Assembly (NCBI GenBank): GCA_963725425.1
Contig: CAVRYJ010000045.1
Location: 496,001-560,000 of the forward strand
Length of the DNA: 64,000 bases
Source of the DNA: Clostridium_I sp963725425
GTDB taxonomy: Bacteria > Bacillota > Clostridia > Clostridiales > Clostridiaceae
Direction: 5' to 3'
In this document: positions 36,565-45,371 of the stretch, in pieces
Numbering within the stretch: position 1 is the stretch's first letter
How the letters are laid out: each line of letters starts with the position of its first letter
Notes under the pieces: generated by a model
Database searches by the model: none
What the model saw: only the letters and a program-made list of their open reading frames with translations
What the model was told of the DNA's origin: nothing
Position numbers and translations under genes: made by a program

Positions 36565-37860
36565 ATGAAATATGATGTTGAAATTGTAGATGTATTTGCT
36601 AGGCAAATATTAGATTCAAGGGCTTTTCCTACAGTAGAAGTAGAGGTAACATTAGATGATGGTACAGTTGGAAGAGCTTCTGTTCCATCTGGTGCTTCCA
36701 CAGGAATATTTGAAGCTGTAGAACTTAGAGATGACGATAAAGCTATATATAATGGTAAAGGAGTTCTAAAGGCTGTAGATAATGTTAATAATATTATTGC
36801 ACCTGAACTTATAGGAATGAGTGTATTTGGTCAAGTTAAAATTGATAATACATTAATTGAACTTGATGGAACAGATAATAAAGCTAAACTTGGAGCTAAC
36901 GCAACTCTTGGGGTATCACTAGCCGTGGCTAGAGCAGCAGCAGAAACTCTTGGTCAGAGCTTGTACTCATATCTTGGAGGAGTAAATGCAAAAGTACTTC
37001 CTGTTCCTATGATGAACATATTAAATGGTGGAAAACATGCAGATAATAATGTTGATCTTCAGGAATTTATGGTTATGCCTGCTGGAGCAAGAAGCTTTAG
37101 TGAAGCACTTAGAATGGGAGCAGAAGTATATCATGCTCTAAAGGCAATTTTAAAGGCTAAAGGTCTTGGAACAGCAGTTGGAGACGAGGGTGGTTTTGCA
37201 CCAAATCTTACTAGTAATGAAGAAGCTATACAGGTAATAGTTGAAGCTATAAAGGCAGCAGGTTATACACCAGGAAAAGATGCATTTATTGCAATTGACC
37301 CAGCATCTTCAGAATTTTATGAAGATGGTAAATATAATTTAGCTGGTGAAGGAAAAATTTTGTCCGCTAAGGAAATGGTTGATTACTATGAAAAATTAGT
37401 TGATAAATATCCGATTATATCCATTGAAGATGGTATGGCAGAAGAGGATTGGGACGGTTGGAAAGAGATAACAGATAGACTTGGAAAGAGAATACAACTT
37501 GTAGGTGATGATCTATTTGTTACAAATACTCAGAGGCTTAAAACTGGTATTGAAAAAGGTGTAGCAAATTCAATACTTATTAAACTTAACCAAATAGGAA
37601 CACTTACAGAAACTCTTAATACCATTGAAATGGCTGAGAGAGCTGGATATACTGCAGTGGTATCACATAGATCTGGAGAGACAGAAGATACAACTATTGC
37701 AGACTTAGTAGTAGCTGTTAATGCAGGACAAATTAAAACTGGAGCTCCAGCAAGAACTGAACGGGTTGCTAAATATAATCAGCTTTTAAGAATTGAGGAA
37801 GAGCTTGGAGATATTGGAGAATATAGAGGACTTAGTGCTTTCTACAATTTAAAGAAGTAG
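36565..37860 (+). CDS. eno: Enolase
   Basis: 431 residues. 'VDVFARQILDSRAFPTVEV'-like N-terminus (residues ~7-24), the catalytic loop 'PSGASTG', Mg-binding 'SIEDGMAEEDW' and 'LVGDDLFVTN', and the signature 'LIKLNQIGTLTETL' are intact. It forms phosphoenolpyruvate from 2-phosphoglycerate. One small oddity: the family usually reads 'ILDSRGNPTVEVEV', and here Gly-Asn is Ala-Phe. GGGAGG precedes the ATG. The last 26 bases and the stop are duplicated just downstream (37866-37897). Confidence 0.97.
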   Translation: MKYDVEIVDVFARQILDSRAFPTVEVEVTLDDGTVGRASVPSGASTGIFEAVELRDDDKAIYNGKGVLKAVDNVNNIIAPELIGMSVFGQVKIDNTLIELDGTDNKAKLGANATLGVSLAVARAAAETLGQSLYSYLGGVNAKVLPVPMMNILNGGKHADNNVDLQEFMVMPAGARSFSEALRMGAEVYHALKAILKAKGLGTAVGDEGGFAPNLTSNEEAIQVIVEAIKAAGYTPGKDAFIAIDPASSEFYEDGKYNLAGEGKILSAKEMVDYYEKLVDKYPIISIEDGMAEEDWDGWKEITDRLGKRIQLVGDDLFVTNTQRLKTGIEKGVANSILIKLNQIGTLTETLNTIEMAERAGYTAVVSHRSGETEDTTIADLVVAVNAGQIKTGAPARTERVAKYNQLLRIEEELGDIGEYRGLSAFYNLKK

Positions 37861-37897
37861 GAATCAGTGCTTTCTACAATTTAAAGAATTAGGAATG
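37834..37897 (+). repeat. 32-bp tandem duplication of the enolase 3' end
   Basis: Two copies (37834-37865, 37866-37897) contain the last eight codons of eno, its stop and five following bases. They differ at only two positions (aagaag versus aagaat, and the last base). A third partial copy starts at 37898. Confidence 0.88.
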
Positions 37898-37933
37898 AGT
37901 GATTTCTCTCATTAGCGTTATAAATTGCTATGA

Positions 37934-38095
37934 AGGTTTTAAGTTAAGAGTTAAAAGTTAAGAGTTAAGAGTTATGGAAGATTTTTTTTAGCTGAAGCTA
38001 AAAAAAATCGATTAATCAATTAATCAATCAATTAGGGATGTAGGTTGATTTGCTTGCGCAAATCAACCTACATCTCCAATTTTGAAAGAGTTTAA
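37934..38095. repeat. Two-hairpin intergenic repeat, copy 2, with gttaaga tandem repeats
   Basis: Short gttaaga/gttaaaa repeats (37942-37975) are followed by hairpin 1 (gattttttttagc / gctaaaaaaaatc, 37980-38009) and hairpin 2, whose arm gggatgtaggttgatttgc (38035) pairs with gcaaatcaacctacatctcc (ending 38077). The element fills most of the 408-base eno-secG gap, and no gene is visible there. Confidence 0.65.
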
Positions 38096-38268
38096 CTTGT
38101 AGAAATCTGTTTAGAGACAACCTGTTTTTGTGACAAACTGAGAAATATTAAATTAAGTTGTAATAAATGCATACATATGTTAAGATATAGAATATATGAA
38201 ATTGTTAATTTATAGATTTTAATGTTTTATTTTATATAAATAAAACTATCTATAGGAGGGTTTTAAAC

Positions 38269-38505
38269 GTGCATAATCTTTTAGTAGGTATACAAATAAT
38301 ATGTGCTATCGTAATTTTAGTTTCAATATTAATGCAACCAAGTAAGACGGATGGATTTAATTTTTTCTCGGGCAGTGGTGAGACATTTTATTCACATAAT
38401 AAATCAAAAACTCGTGAATCCAGGCTTGCTAGAGTTACTATTTTATTTTCCGTCATATTTGCGGTTGTGGTTATTATGCAAAATTTACCAAAATTTATAA
38501 AATAA
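38269..38505 (+). CDS. secG: Protein-export membrane protein SecG
   Basis: 78 residues with two membrane segments (about 3-22 and 54-73) and the cytoplasmic loop 'LMQPSKTDGFNFFSGSGETFY', which matches the SecG loop (GLGAAFGGG-type in many bacteria, modified here). It is the small subunit of the SecYEG translocon. The start is GTG, with AGGAGGG eight bases upstream. The eno-secG-rnr-smpB-ssrA order is common in Firmicutes and supports the call. Confidence 0.92.
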   Translation: MHNLLVGIQIICAIVILVSILMQPSKTDGFNFFSGSGETFYSHNKSKTRESRLARVTILFSVIFAVVVIMQNLPKFIK

Positions 38506-38689
38506 TAAATTAAACTAGGTATAATTCGATAACATGATGAATTATGCCTTTTTAATTTTTAGCATCTAAAAAAACAGTCAGTATGTTAATTTATTTTGTT
38601 TAAGATGCCTTATAACAATATTTAGTTGAATATTATTTTCTATTAGGTTAAAAATTTATAATATATATATTAAGAATGGAGATGAAAAT

Positions 38690-40975
38690 ATGAGTATAAG
38701 AGAAACGTTAATTGATTTTATGAGAGAAGAAGCATACAAACCAATGAATTCAAGTGAACTTGAAAAAATATTTGATGTAAAAAAATCTGGAATTAAAGGT
38801 TTTAAAAACCTTTTAAAAGATATGGAATTAGAGGGATTAATTGTCCAAAATAGAACTGAGCATTATGGTGTAACAGAAAGAATGGGTTTAGTAGTAGGAA
38901 AATTGCAGGGTCACGCAAAGGGATTTGGTTTTGTAATGTCTGAAGAAGAAAGACCAGATATATTTATTCCAGCTACATTTATGAGTGGAGCTATGAACGG
39001 AGATAAGGTAATAGCTAAAGTAACAAGGGAAGAAAATGGTGGTAAAAAATGTGAAGGCGAGATAATTAGGATTCTTACAAGAGCTAATAAGACCATAATT
39101 GGAACTTATGAGGATAGTAAAAACTTTGGATTTGTGGTGGCGGATGATGTAAGAATACAACAGGATGTATTCGTTCCAAAAAGCATGAGGGGCAAAGCAA
39201 ACTCAAAGGATGTAGTAATTGTAGAAATAACTCAATGGCCTGAAAACAGAAGAAATCCAGAAGGTAAGATAATAGAGATACTGGGAAGAAAAGAAGATAA
39301 GGGAGTGGACATACTCACAGTAATAAAAAAACATAAGCTTCCAGAGGAATTTCCACAAGCAGTATTGGACTTTGCAGAAAAAATACCTGAGATAGTACCA
39401 GAAGAAGAATATGAAAATAGAAGAGATTTAAGAAATATTAAAATGGTAACTATTGATGGAGAAGACGCAAAGGATTTAGACGATGCAGTTTCTTTAGAGA
39501 TACTTGAAAATGGAAATTATCATTTAGGTGTGCACATAGCAGATGTTTCACATTATGTTAGAGAAAAAAACCCTTTAGATAATGAAGCATTAGAAAGGGC
39601 AACTTCTGTATATCTTATAGACAGGGTTATACCAATGCTACCTAAAAAACTTTCAAATGGTGTATGTAGTCTTAATCCCAAAGTAGATAGACTTGCATTA
39701 AGTTGTTTTATGGAAATTGATAAAACTGGTAAAGTAGTTGATCATGAAATATTTGAGAGTGTTATAAAGACCAATGAGAGAATGACATATACAGATGTAA
39801 CTAAGATTCTTAGAGATAAGGATGAGGCTACCATTAAAAAATATGAATACCTCTATGATGATTTTAAGGCCATGAATGAACTTTTTGAAATCTTAAACAA
39901 GAGAAGACTTCAAAGGGGTGCTATTGATTTTGACTTTCAAGAAAGCAAAATAATATTAAATGAAAATGGTAAACCAATAGATATACAGCCTTATGAAAGG
40001 GCAGTTGCTAATAAGATAATAGAAGAATTTATGCTTATTTGTAATGAAACTGTAGCAGAACACATGTTTTGGCTAAAACTACCGTTTGTATACAGAGTTC
40101 ATGAGGCACCAGATACTGAAAAACTTGAACACTTTAACGAATTTGTACACAATCTTGGTTATGTTATAAAGTGGGGCAGTGAGGTTCATCCAAAGGAACT
40201 TCAAAAGATTATTGAAGAGGTAAAGGGTAAAAAAGAAGAAACTGTTGTAAGTACACTACTGTTAAGATCTTTAAAACAGGCAAGATATTCGCCAGAATGC
40301 GTGGGACATTTTGGTCTTGCAGCAAAGTATTATTGTCATTTTACATCACCAATAAGAAGATATCCTGATCTTATGATTCATAGAATAATAAAGGAACATC
40401 TTCACGGAAAGATAGACGAAAAACGAAATAAAAAGTTAATTGGCATAGTTGATTATGCTTCAGTTCAATCTTCTGAAATGGAGAGAGTAGCACAACAAGC
40501 CGAAAGGGAAGTAGATGATCTTAAAAAAGCTGAATATATGCTAGATAAGATTGGAGAAGAATATTCAGGAATCATATCCTCTGTAACAAACTTTGGTATA
40601 TTTATAGAACTTCCAAACACTATTGAAGGACTTGTTCATATAAGTGACTTAAGTGATGATTATTATGTCTTTGATGATAAGCATTTATGCCTTATAGGTG
40701 AAAGAGGTAAGAAAATCTATAGACTAGGTGATGAAGTAAATATAAGAGTAGAAAAAATTGATATGGCATCTCATGAAATATACTTTGCAATTGTTGAAAA
40801 AAATGAGAAATCTGTAGAAGAAATAAAAAAAATAGTAGATAAAAAAATAAACTTATCAGAACTTGAAGGACTTGAAGAAGATAATAATGAAGACTTACAA
40901 GTCGAAGTGGTCCATCCTGCAAGTAGAAATAAAGATATAGATGAAGCTTATAAGCCAGAAAATAAAGAAGATTAG
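38690..40975 (+). CDS. rnr: Ribonuclease R
   Basis: 3'-5' exoribonuclease of 761 residues. Domains in order: N-terminal winged helix (~1-65), two cold-shock domains (~70-220), the RNB catalytic domain with 'TIDGEDAKDLDDAVSLE' (Mg-binding Asp cluster, ~258-272) and 'HFTSPIRRYPDLMIHR', and a C-terminal S1 domain ('GIISSVTNFGIFIELPNTIEG'). It degrades structured RNA and works with SmpB-tmRNA in removing defective messages, matching the neighbours. It ends with an acidic tail. GGAG precedes the ATG. Confidence 0.96.
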   Translation: MSIRETLIDFMREEAYKPMNSSELEKIFDVKKSGIKGFKNLLKDMELEGLIVQNRTEHYGVTERMGLVVGKLQGHAKGFGFVMSEEERPDIFIPATFMSGAMNGDKVIAKVTREENGGKKCEGEIIRILTRANKTIIGTYEDSKNFGFVVADDVRIQQDVFVPKSMRGKANSKDVVIVEITQWPENRRNPEGKIIEILGRKEDKGVDILTVIKKHKLPEEFPQAVLDFAEKIPEIVPEEEYENRRDLRNIKMVTIDGEDAKDLDDAVSLEILENGNYHLGVHIADVSHYVREKNPLDNEALERATSVYLIDRVIPMLPKKLSNGVCSLNPKVDRLALSCFMEIDKTGKVVDHEIFESVIKTNERMTYTDVTKILRDKDEATIKKYEYLYDDFKAMNELFEILNKRRLQRGAIDFDFQESKIILNENGKPIDIQPYERAVANKIIEEFMLICNETVAEHMFWLKLPFVYRVHEAPDTEKLEHFNEFVHNLGYVIKWGSEVHPKELQKIIEEVKGKKEETVVSTLLLRSLKQARYSPECVGHFGLAAKYYCHFTSPIRRYPDLMIHRIIKEHLHGKIDEKRNKKLIGIVDYASVQSSEMERVAQQAEREVDDLKKAEYMLDKIGEEYSGIISSVTNFGIFIELPNTIEGLVHISDLSDDYYVFDDKHLCLIGERGKKIYRLGDEVNIRVEKIDMASHEIYFAIVEKNEKSVEEIKKIVDKKINLSELEGLEEDNNEDLQVEVVHPASRNKDIDEAYKPENKED

Positions 40976-41041
40976 TAAAACAACTAACTCATAATTCAAA
41001 CCAATGGTGAGTTAGTGTACAACAAAATAGAGTATGGGTAG

Positions 41042-41521
41042 GTGTTAACGTTGGGGAAGGTTAGAGAAAATAAGACTTTAGCAGAAAATAAAAAAGCTAG
41101 GCATGATTATTTTATAGAGGAATCCCTTGAATGTGGAATAGAACTTGTGGGCACTGAGGTAAAATCCATGAGAACGGGGAGAGCTAATCTTAAAGATAGT
41201 TATGCAGAAATCAGAAATGGTGAAATCTTTGCATGTAATATTCACGTAGGCCCTTATAAAGATGGAAATATAAACAATAGAGATCCACTTAGAAGGAGAA
41301 AACTTCTTTTACACAAAAAAGAAATAAGAAGATTTGAATCATATATAAATCAGCAGGGGTATACACTTATTCCACTATCCCTTTACCTAAAGAACGGAAG
41401 AGTTAAAGTTCAACTTAGCGTTGGAAAAGGTAAAAAGGAGTATGACAAGAGAGACGTAATGCTTGAAAAGGCTGCGAAAAGAGATATAGCAAGACAGTTT
41501 AAAGAATTAAACAAGTATTAG
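41042..41521 (+). CDS. smpB: SsrA-binding protein SmpB
   Basis: tmRNA-binding protein of 156-159 residues. 'KKARHDYFIEESLECGIELVGTEVKSMR' covers the family signature (here given in part: HDYFIEE, LVGTEVKS), with 'NIHVGPYKDGNINNRDPLRRRKLLLHK' further on and a basic C-terminal tail that enters the ribosomal A site. The start is uncertain: GTG 41042 or TTG 41051; the latter has GGGTAGG at better spacing. The tmRNA gene follows 210 bases downstream. Confidence 0.95.
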   Translation: MLTLGKVRENKTLAENKKARHDYFIEESLECGIELVGTEVKSMRTGRANLKDSYAEIRNGEIFACNIHVGPYKDGNINNRDPLRRRKLLLHKKEIRRFESYINQQGYTLIPLSLYLKNGRVKVQLSVGKGKKEYDKRDVMLEKAAKRDIARQFKELNKY

Positions 41522-41733
41522 AACAGGCAGCCGTAGGATAAAAATTCAAAATATGGTTTTATGTAACACTTGCTAAAAACATAAAAATGAGTTAAGATAT
41601 AATAGCAGTGACGTTAAATCTATAAAATTTAATATTACTGAAATGAAAGCTTATGTTTGCAGAGGTTAGACCTTGTAAAATAGTACTTGTTACTATTTTA
41701 ATCTTCATATATTTTTATATAGGAAGAAAACAA

Positions 41734-42091
41734 GGGGGCGTACTTTGGTTTCGACGGGGATACGTTGTGCCTAGGAAGCGAGTCGAGGGAACCTATGGAC
41801 CCGCGTTAAAAAACTATTGGAAACATTTAAACGCAAACGAAAATAGTTACGCTTTAGCAGCTTAGTCTGCTTCGTCCACCCTTTGAGTCCCACGGCTTAG
41901 GATTGGGCGTCAATTAGTGGGGAAACGAGCCTGGCTAAGCTTTGCCCCAGGAACGGAATTTATGAAGCTACTGAAGCTAAGAGCCTGTCTTTCGGCGCTT
42001 AACAGAGGGAAATTTAAAAGAGAGACTGCACTCGAAGAAACTTAGGTGTTGCGATTTTCGGACAGGGGTTCGATCCCCCTCGCCTCCACCA
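41734..42091 (+). ncRNA. ssrA: Transfer-messenger RNA
   Basis: 358 bases. The 5' end gggggcg pairs with the 3' cgcctcc before A-CCA, and 'ggtttcgacgggg' plus 'ggttcgatccccct' form the conserved tRNA-like half. The tag reading frame at 41833-41865 encodes ANENSYALAA and a TAG stop; with the alanine carried by tmRNA itself the tag ends in the usual ALAA protease signal. It rescues stalled ribosomes with SmpB. Its 3' end is also the edge of the accessory island that begins with a recombinase gene. Confidence 0.97.
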
Positions 42092-42099
42092 TTAAAGTT

Positions 42100-42128
42100 C
42101 ACAATCGTATCAGTTACGATTGTGTTTT
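42100..42128 (+). terminator. Terminator of ssrA
   Basis: Ten-base perfect stem cacaatcgta / tacgattgtg, five-base loop, then TTTT. The same bases encode part of the possible C-terminal extension of the recombinase on the other strand. Confidence 0.8.
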
Positions 42129-42194
42129 CATTTACAACTACTTTTGTTACATATGCTTGGATGATGCGTTTTTGCTCATCTAAGCTTTTTGATT

Positions 42195-43571
42195 TTATAT
42201 CAGCATCTTTTTTAGATAAGCTCTAATAATGTCTTCAGAAGGAGAGTTTATATTTTTTTGACGTTCAGCCTCTTCAAAACTCAATGTTAAATTAGCCTTT
42301 CTTGTTTCTAGTTGTGCCATTTTATCTTTCATTGATGGAAAGAACATACCCTGAGCTATAGCATTAACAATATTATTAATTTCAGTTTGTATGCCCGTTA
42401 GTTCAGTTTCAAATTGCTTTATATCTTTTTCAATTTGTATAAATTGAAGATTAGCGTGTTCAGCTATTTTTTTAGCCATTTTTGTTATGGCAGCATCAGT
42501 AAATAAGTCCTCAATAAGTTGATCTATCACAACACTTTCTACGAACTCTTTATTTATTGCCTTAGCATCACAACCATGAGTACGCTTACGAGTTGAACAT
42601 TCATAAGAAAGATATAGGGTTTTATTTCTTCCAGCAAATTTTCTAGTACCAGTCATAGCTCCATTACATTTCCCACAAAATATTAATCCACTCAACAAGT
42701 AAATTTCTTTAGCATAATTTGCAGCCCTGGAGCGCTTGTTCATATCCATTTTATTTTTCACGCTCTCCCATAATTCATTTGATATAATTTGAGGCATACC
42801 ACCTTCAATTCTTATTATTTCATCTTCAGGTTTGGATTTATTATTATTACGCTTACCATTAACCTTACTTATTGTACGATTGAAAATGTATATTCCTTTA
42901 TATTTTTCGTTACGAAGCAAATCATGAATACTGCTTTTGCCAAAAGATCTTGCAGTTTTAGTTGAATAACCTTTAGAATTCAATTTATTTATTATTACAT
43001 CATAACTAACACCATTACTGTACATTTCATATATTAATCTTACTATTTTTGCCTCAGCCTCGTTTATTACATATGTTTTTTCAGGAGTAATATCATAGCC
43101 TAGAGGTGCCATGCCTCCGGTATGCTTACACTGTAAAGCGGTTTCTTTCATACCTTTCATTACTTCTCTGGCCAAATTTTTAGAATAATATTCTGCCATA
43201 CCTTCAAGAACAGATTCTAATATAATACTTTCAGGTAAATCATCAAGTGGTTCCAGTACGGAAATAAGTTTAACACCATCTTCTTTTAAATTTTTTCTAT
43301 AAATGGCACTATCATATCTATTTCTAGAAAATCTATCTAATTTATGAACAATTACAGCTTTAAATTTATTCATAGAGCTATCTTGTATCATTTTAAGAAA
43401 TTGAGGCCTATCATCCGAAGTTGCGGATTTAGCTTCATCAGCATAAATTTGTATGATTTTAATATTGTTATGAGCAGCATATTCGTTAATGGCTCTAATT
43501 TGAGCGTCTATGCTTTCCTCTCTTTGATTGTCAGATGAATATCTAACATATGCAACAGCATTGATTGACAT
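42195..43571 (-). CDS. Large serine recombinase at the ssrA 3' end
   Basis: Site-specific recombinase of 458 residues to the first stop. It has an N-terminal resolvase domain (catalytic Ser in 'AYVRYSSDNQRE', Arg in 'HKLDRFSRNR'), a recombinase domain with 'GKSSIHDLLRNEKYKG', a zinc ribbon ('CGKCNGAMTGT' ... 'CSTRKRTHGCDA') and a coiled coil. The start ATG 43571 follows GGAGG by eight bases. The family normally extends about 40-70 residues further. At the end, CTA-AAA-AAG holds the in-phase -1 slippery heptamer A-AAA-AAG (42213-42207); a -1 shift continues as 'DADIKSKSLDEQKRIIQ...GGGEGDRTPVRK' antisense into ssrA to 41977. It may be programmed frameshifting or a lost A. It probably integrated the adjacent island. 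Confidence 0.88.
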   Translation of the reverse strand: MSINAVAYVRYSSDNQREESIDAQIRAINEYAAHNNIKIIQIYADEAKSATSDDRPQFLKMIQDSSMNKFKAVIVHKLDRFSRNRYDSAIYRKNLKEDGVKLISVLEPLDDLPESIILESVLEGMAEYYSKNLAREVMKGMKETALQCKHTGGMAPLGYDITPEKTYVINEAEAKIVRLIYEMYSNGVSYDVIINKLNSKGYSTKTARSFGKSSIHDLLRNEKYKGIYIFNRTISKVNGKRNNNKSKPEDEIIRIEGGMPQIISNELWESVKNKMDMNKRSRAANYAKEIYLLSGLIFCGKCNGAMTGTRKFAGRNKTLYLSYECSTRKRTHGCDAKAINKEFVESVVIDQLIEDLFTDAAITKMAKKIAEHANLQFIQIEKDIKQFETELTGIQTEINNIVNAIAQGMFFPSMKDKMAQLETRKANLTLSFEEAERQKNINSPSEDIIRAYLKKMLI

Positions 43572-43635
43572 ATATTTATCCTCCAAGTTAACTATATAAA
43601 TTTTAATGTAATTTCAAATATATTAAACCATTTAA

Positions 43636-43649
43636 CGAACAAATGTTCT
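43636..43649. promoter_or_regulatory. LexA-box-like palindrome upstream of the recombinase
   Basis: cgaacaaatgttct matches the Gram-positive SOS box CGAACRNRYGTTYG at 13 of 14 positions and lies 65 bases before the recombinase start, so recombinase expression may be induced by DNA damage. Confidence 0.5.
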
Positions 43650-44278
43650 TTAACGAACTAAATATTTACCAGTTGTCGCAAAGCCTTTTCAGGAATTTGT
43701 ATATAACTGGCTATTTGTTCTATTGGAACTGTTTCTCTATCGTAGATACATATGGATCGATGTATCCAAAAGACTTGAAAAGAATATATAATTTGATTCA
43801 TGGCATCTTAAGAAAAGATATTAATTTAGGGTTTCATTCACATAACAATTTACAGATGTCCTTTGCTTTGTCACAGTTACTAGTTAATCTCTCATCTGGT
43901 CAGAGAAATGTTATTATTGATACAACACTTTCCGGTATGGGGCGGGGAGCTGGAAATACACCGACAGAATTAATGATTCAGTATCTGTCTCAGATAGGTT
44001 TGGAATGTTATTATAATCTTGATATTATATTGGATACTATAGAATGTTATATTGAAACGATACGAAAAGATGTTTTCTGGGGTTACTCAATTCCATTATT
44101 TATTGCAGGTATCCATAATGCACACGTCAATAACGTCAATTATTTATTAAAAAAGAATAGTGTATCTTTTAAGGACATCCATCATATGATAAAAAGAATC
44201 CAGCAATCGGATAGAAAAAGATATCATTATGAAAAATTAGAGGAGGTTTACCAGCAATATACTACTAAAAACTTGTGA
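43643..44278 (+). pseudogene. 5'-truncated aldolase (DRE-TIM/HMGL-like, 4-hydroxy-2-oxovalerate aldolase type)
   Basis: The C-terminal ~180 residues of a DRE-TIM metallolyase: 'VDTYGSMYPKDLKRIYNLI', the metal-binding 'LGFHSHNNLQMS' and 'IDTTLSGMGRGAGNTPTELM' are clear and match 4-hydroxy-2-oxovalerate aldolase/homocitrate-synthase-like proteins. The N-terminal half of the barrel is absent; homology begins at about 43725, about 150 bases from the recombinase start region, so integration or deletion removed the 5' end. Such aldolases occur in polysaccharide and natural-product clusters. No start codon with a ribosome site is convincing, so it is probably not functional. Confidence 0.7.
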
Positions 44279-45046
44279 TTATATGTTTTTTTGCTGAATC
44301 GAGCATCTTCTCTGGGTAATTTTTGTTAGGATTTTTTTATGTTGATTTTAAAAGTGAATTAAATTGTAAGTATAAATTATGTTTTAAATACTCTCGAAAA
44401 CTAATGAGTTAATTATAAAATTTTATACATTTTAAAATATGTTCGTTTTTGTAATGAAGTAATTTAAAACAGGCATGACCAATAAGCCTTCTAAGGCAGG
44501 CTTGAAAAAATTAGAATATAGTGATTTAAAAATATTTATAGTTTAGTTGTTGTGACAAGATGAATGTTTATGCCAATCATCATGGTAAAAAAGGAAGTTT
44601 ATTACCCTTGATACGCGTCTGATGTAGTTCATAATCATTCAGTATGAGGTCATTAATTCGTTTAGATCAGGTTATGTTTTTATAAGTTTCTTTCCACTTT
44701 CGTGTACTTATAGGTACTGGTGTAAAGAGACGTAAATCCCAGTTTGGTTTTGTATAAATTACCCGCCAATATTCAGATGGTGAACATTGATTTTTTGCAA
44801 AGGCATTCTTCAATTTTGACACATGCAAGCGGGCAATGCTTTTATGGTGTGAACGGTTTTTACAAAAAACGTAATAAATCATTTTGTTGAAAAAGAATAA
44901 GAACCAAGTTTTTTACGCTGGGAACCAATAAGCGATTCAGCTAAATTGGATGATTTCCAGATATTTTTCAAGAGTATGCAGGTGACAGTTCCAAGCAATT
45001 TTAATCAAACTTCTTTAGCAGGACTAATGAAAGTTCTGCAGAAACT
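44279..45046. other. Gap between aldolase remnant and IS66 genes
   Basis: No gene can be supported in these 768 bases. A 71-codon minus-strand frame (44667-44882) ends near 'SEYWRVIYTKPNWDLRLF' but has no recognisable family. The region should contain the left end and first gene of the IS66 element, but neither could be identified, so it is probably decayed IS sequence. Confidence 0.4.
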
Positions 45047-45310
45047 ATGATACAGCATATAGCCGATGAGGCTGAACATATCTATATTGCTCTTGGTGCA
45101 ACAGATTTTCGTAAGCAACAAAATGGACTTGCTACATTGGTTTCATTGAAATTCAAACTTGATCCTTACTCTCTAAAATGTGTTTTCTTGTTCTGCAATA
45201 AACGGCATAACTCACTTAGGGCATTACGCTGGGATAAAAATGGCTTTTGGAGGGTCTACAAATTGATCAGAAAAAGGTACATAAAGAAAATATTAATACT
45301 GAAAATATGA
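45047..45310 (+). pseudogene. IS66 accessory protein TnpB, truncated
   Basis: 87 residues resembling IS66 Orf2/TnpB (PF05717): 'IYIALGATDFRKQQNGLATL', 'LDPYSLKCVFLFCNKRHNSL' and 'LRWDKNGFW'. Intact proteins are about 115-120 residues; here the sequence diverges after 'GFWRVYKL' and stops early. It is cut off from its partner tnpC by a 1.38-kb insertion sequence. TnpB is required for IS66 transposition, so the element is probably immobile. Confidence 0.75.
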
Positions 45311-45371
45311 TTTTTTAATCTCACCTAAAAACTAGTACAATAGCCGTTTTTCTGGTATAATATAATTAATT

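Noticed and set aside
37942..37975. gttaaga repeats considered as a CRISPR or replication-origin iteron array
   Set aside because: They are seven-base degenerate units beside hairpins, typical of intergenic filler repeats, with no replication gene nearby.
41653..41865. A 70-codon plus-strand ORF ending in 'NENSYALAA'
   Set aside because: It lies mostly inside the tmRNA gene. Only the last ten codons are translated, as the proteolysis tag.
42060..42091. Search for a second copy of the ssrA 3' end marking the far edge of the island
   Set aside because: No obvious repeat of the acceptor-stem sequence was seen by eye downstream in this window. Large serine recombinases leave only very short core duplications, so the right edge remains undefined.
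44667..44882. 71-codon minus-strand ORF in the decayed region left of tnpB
   Set aside because: No domain recognised and no clear ribosome site. It may be IS debris, so I mention it only in the region note.
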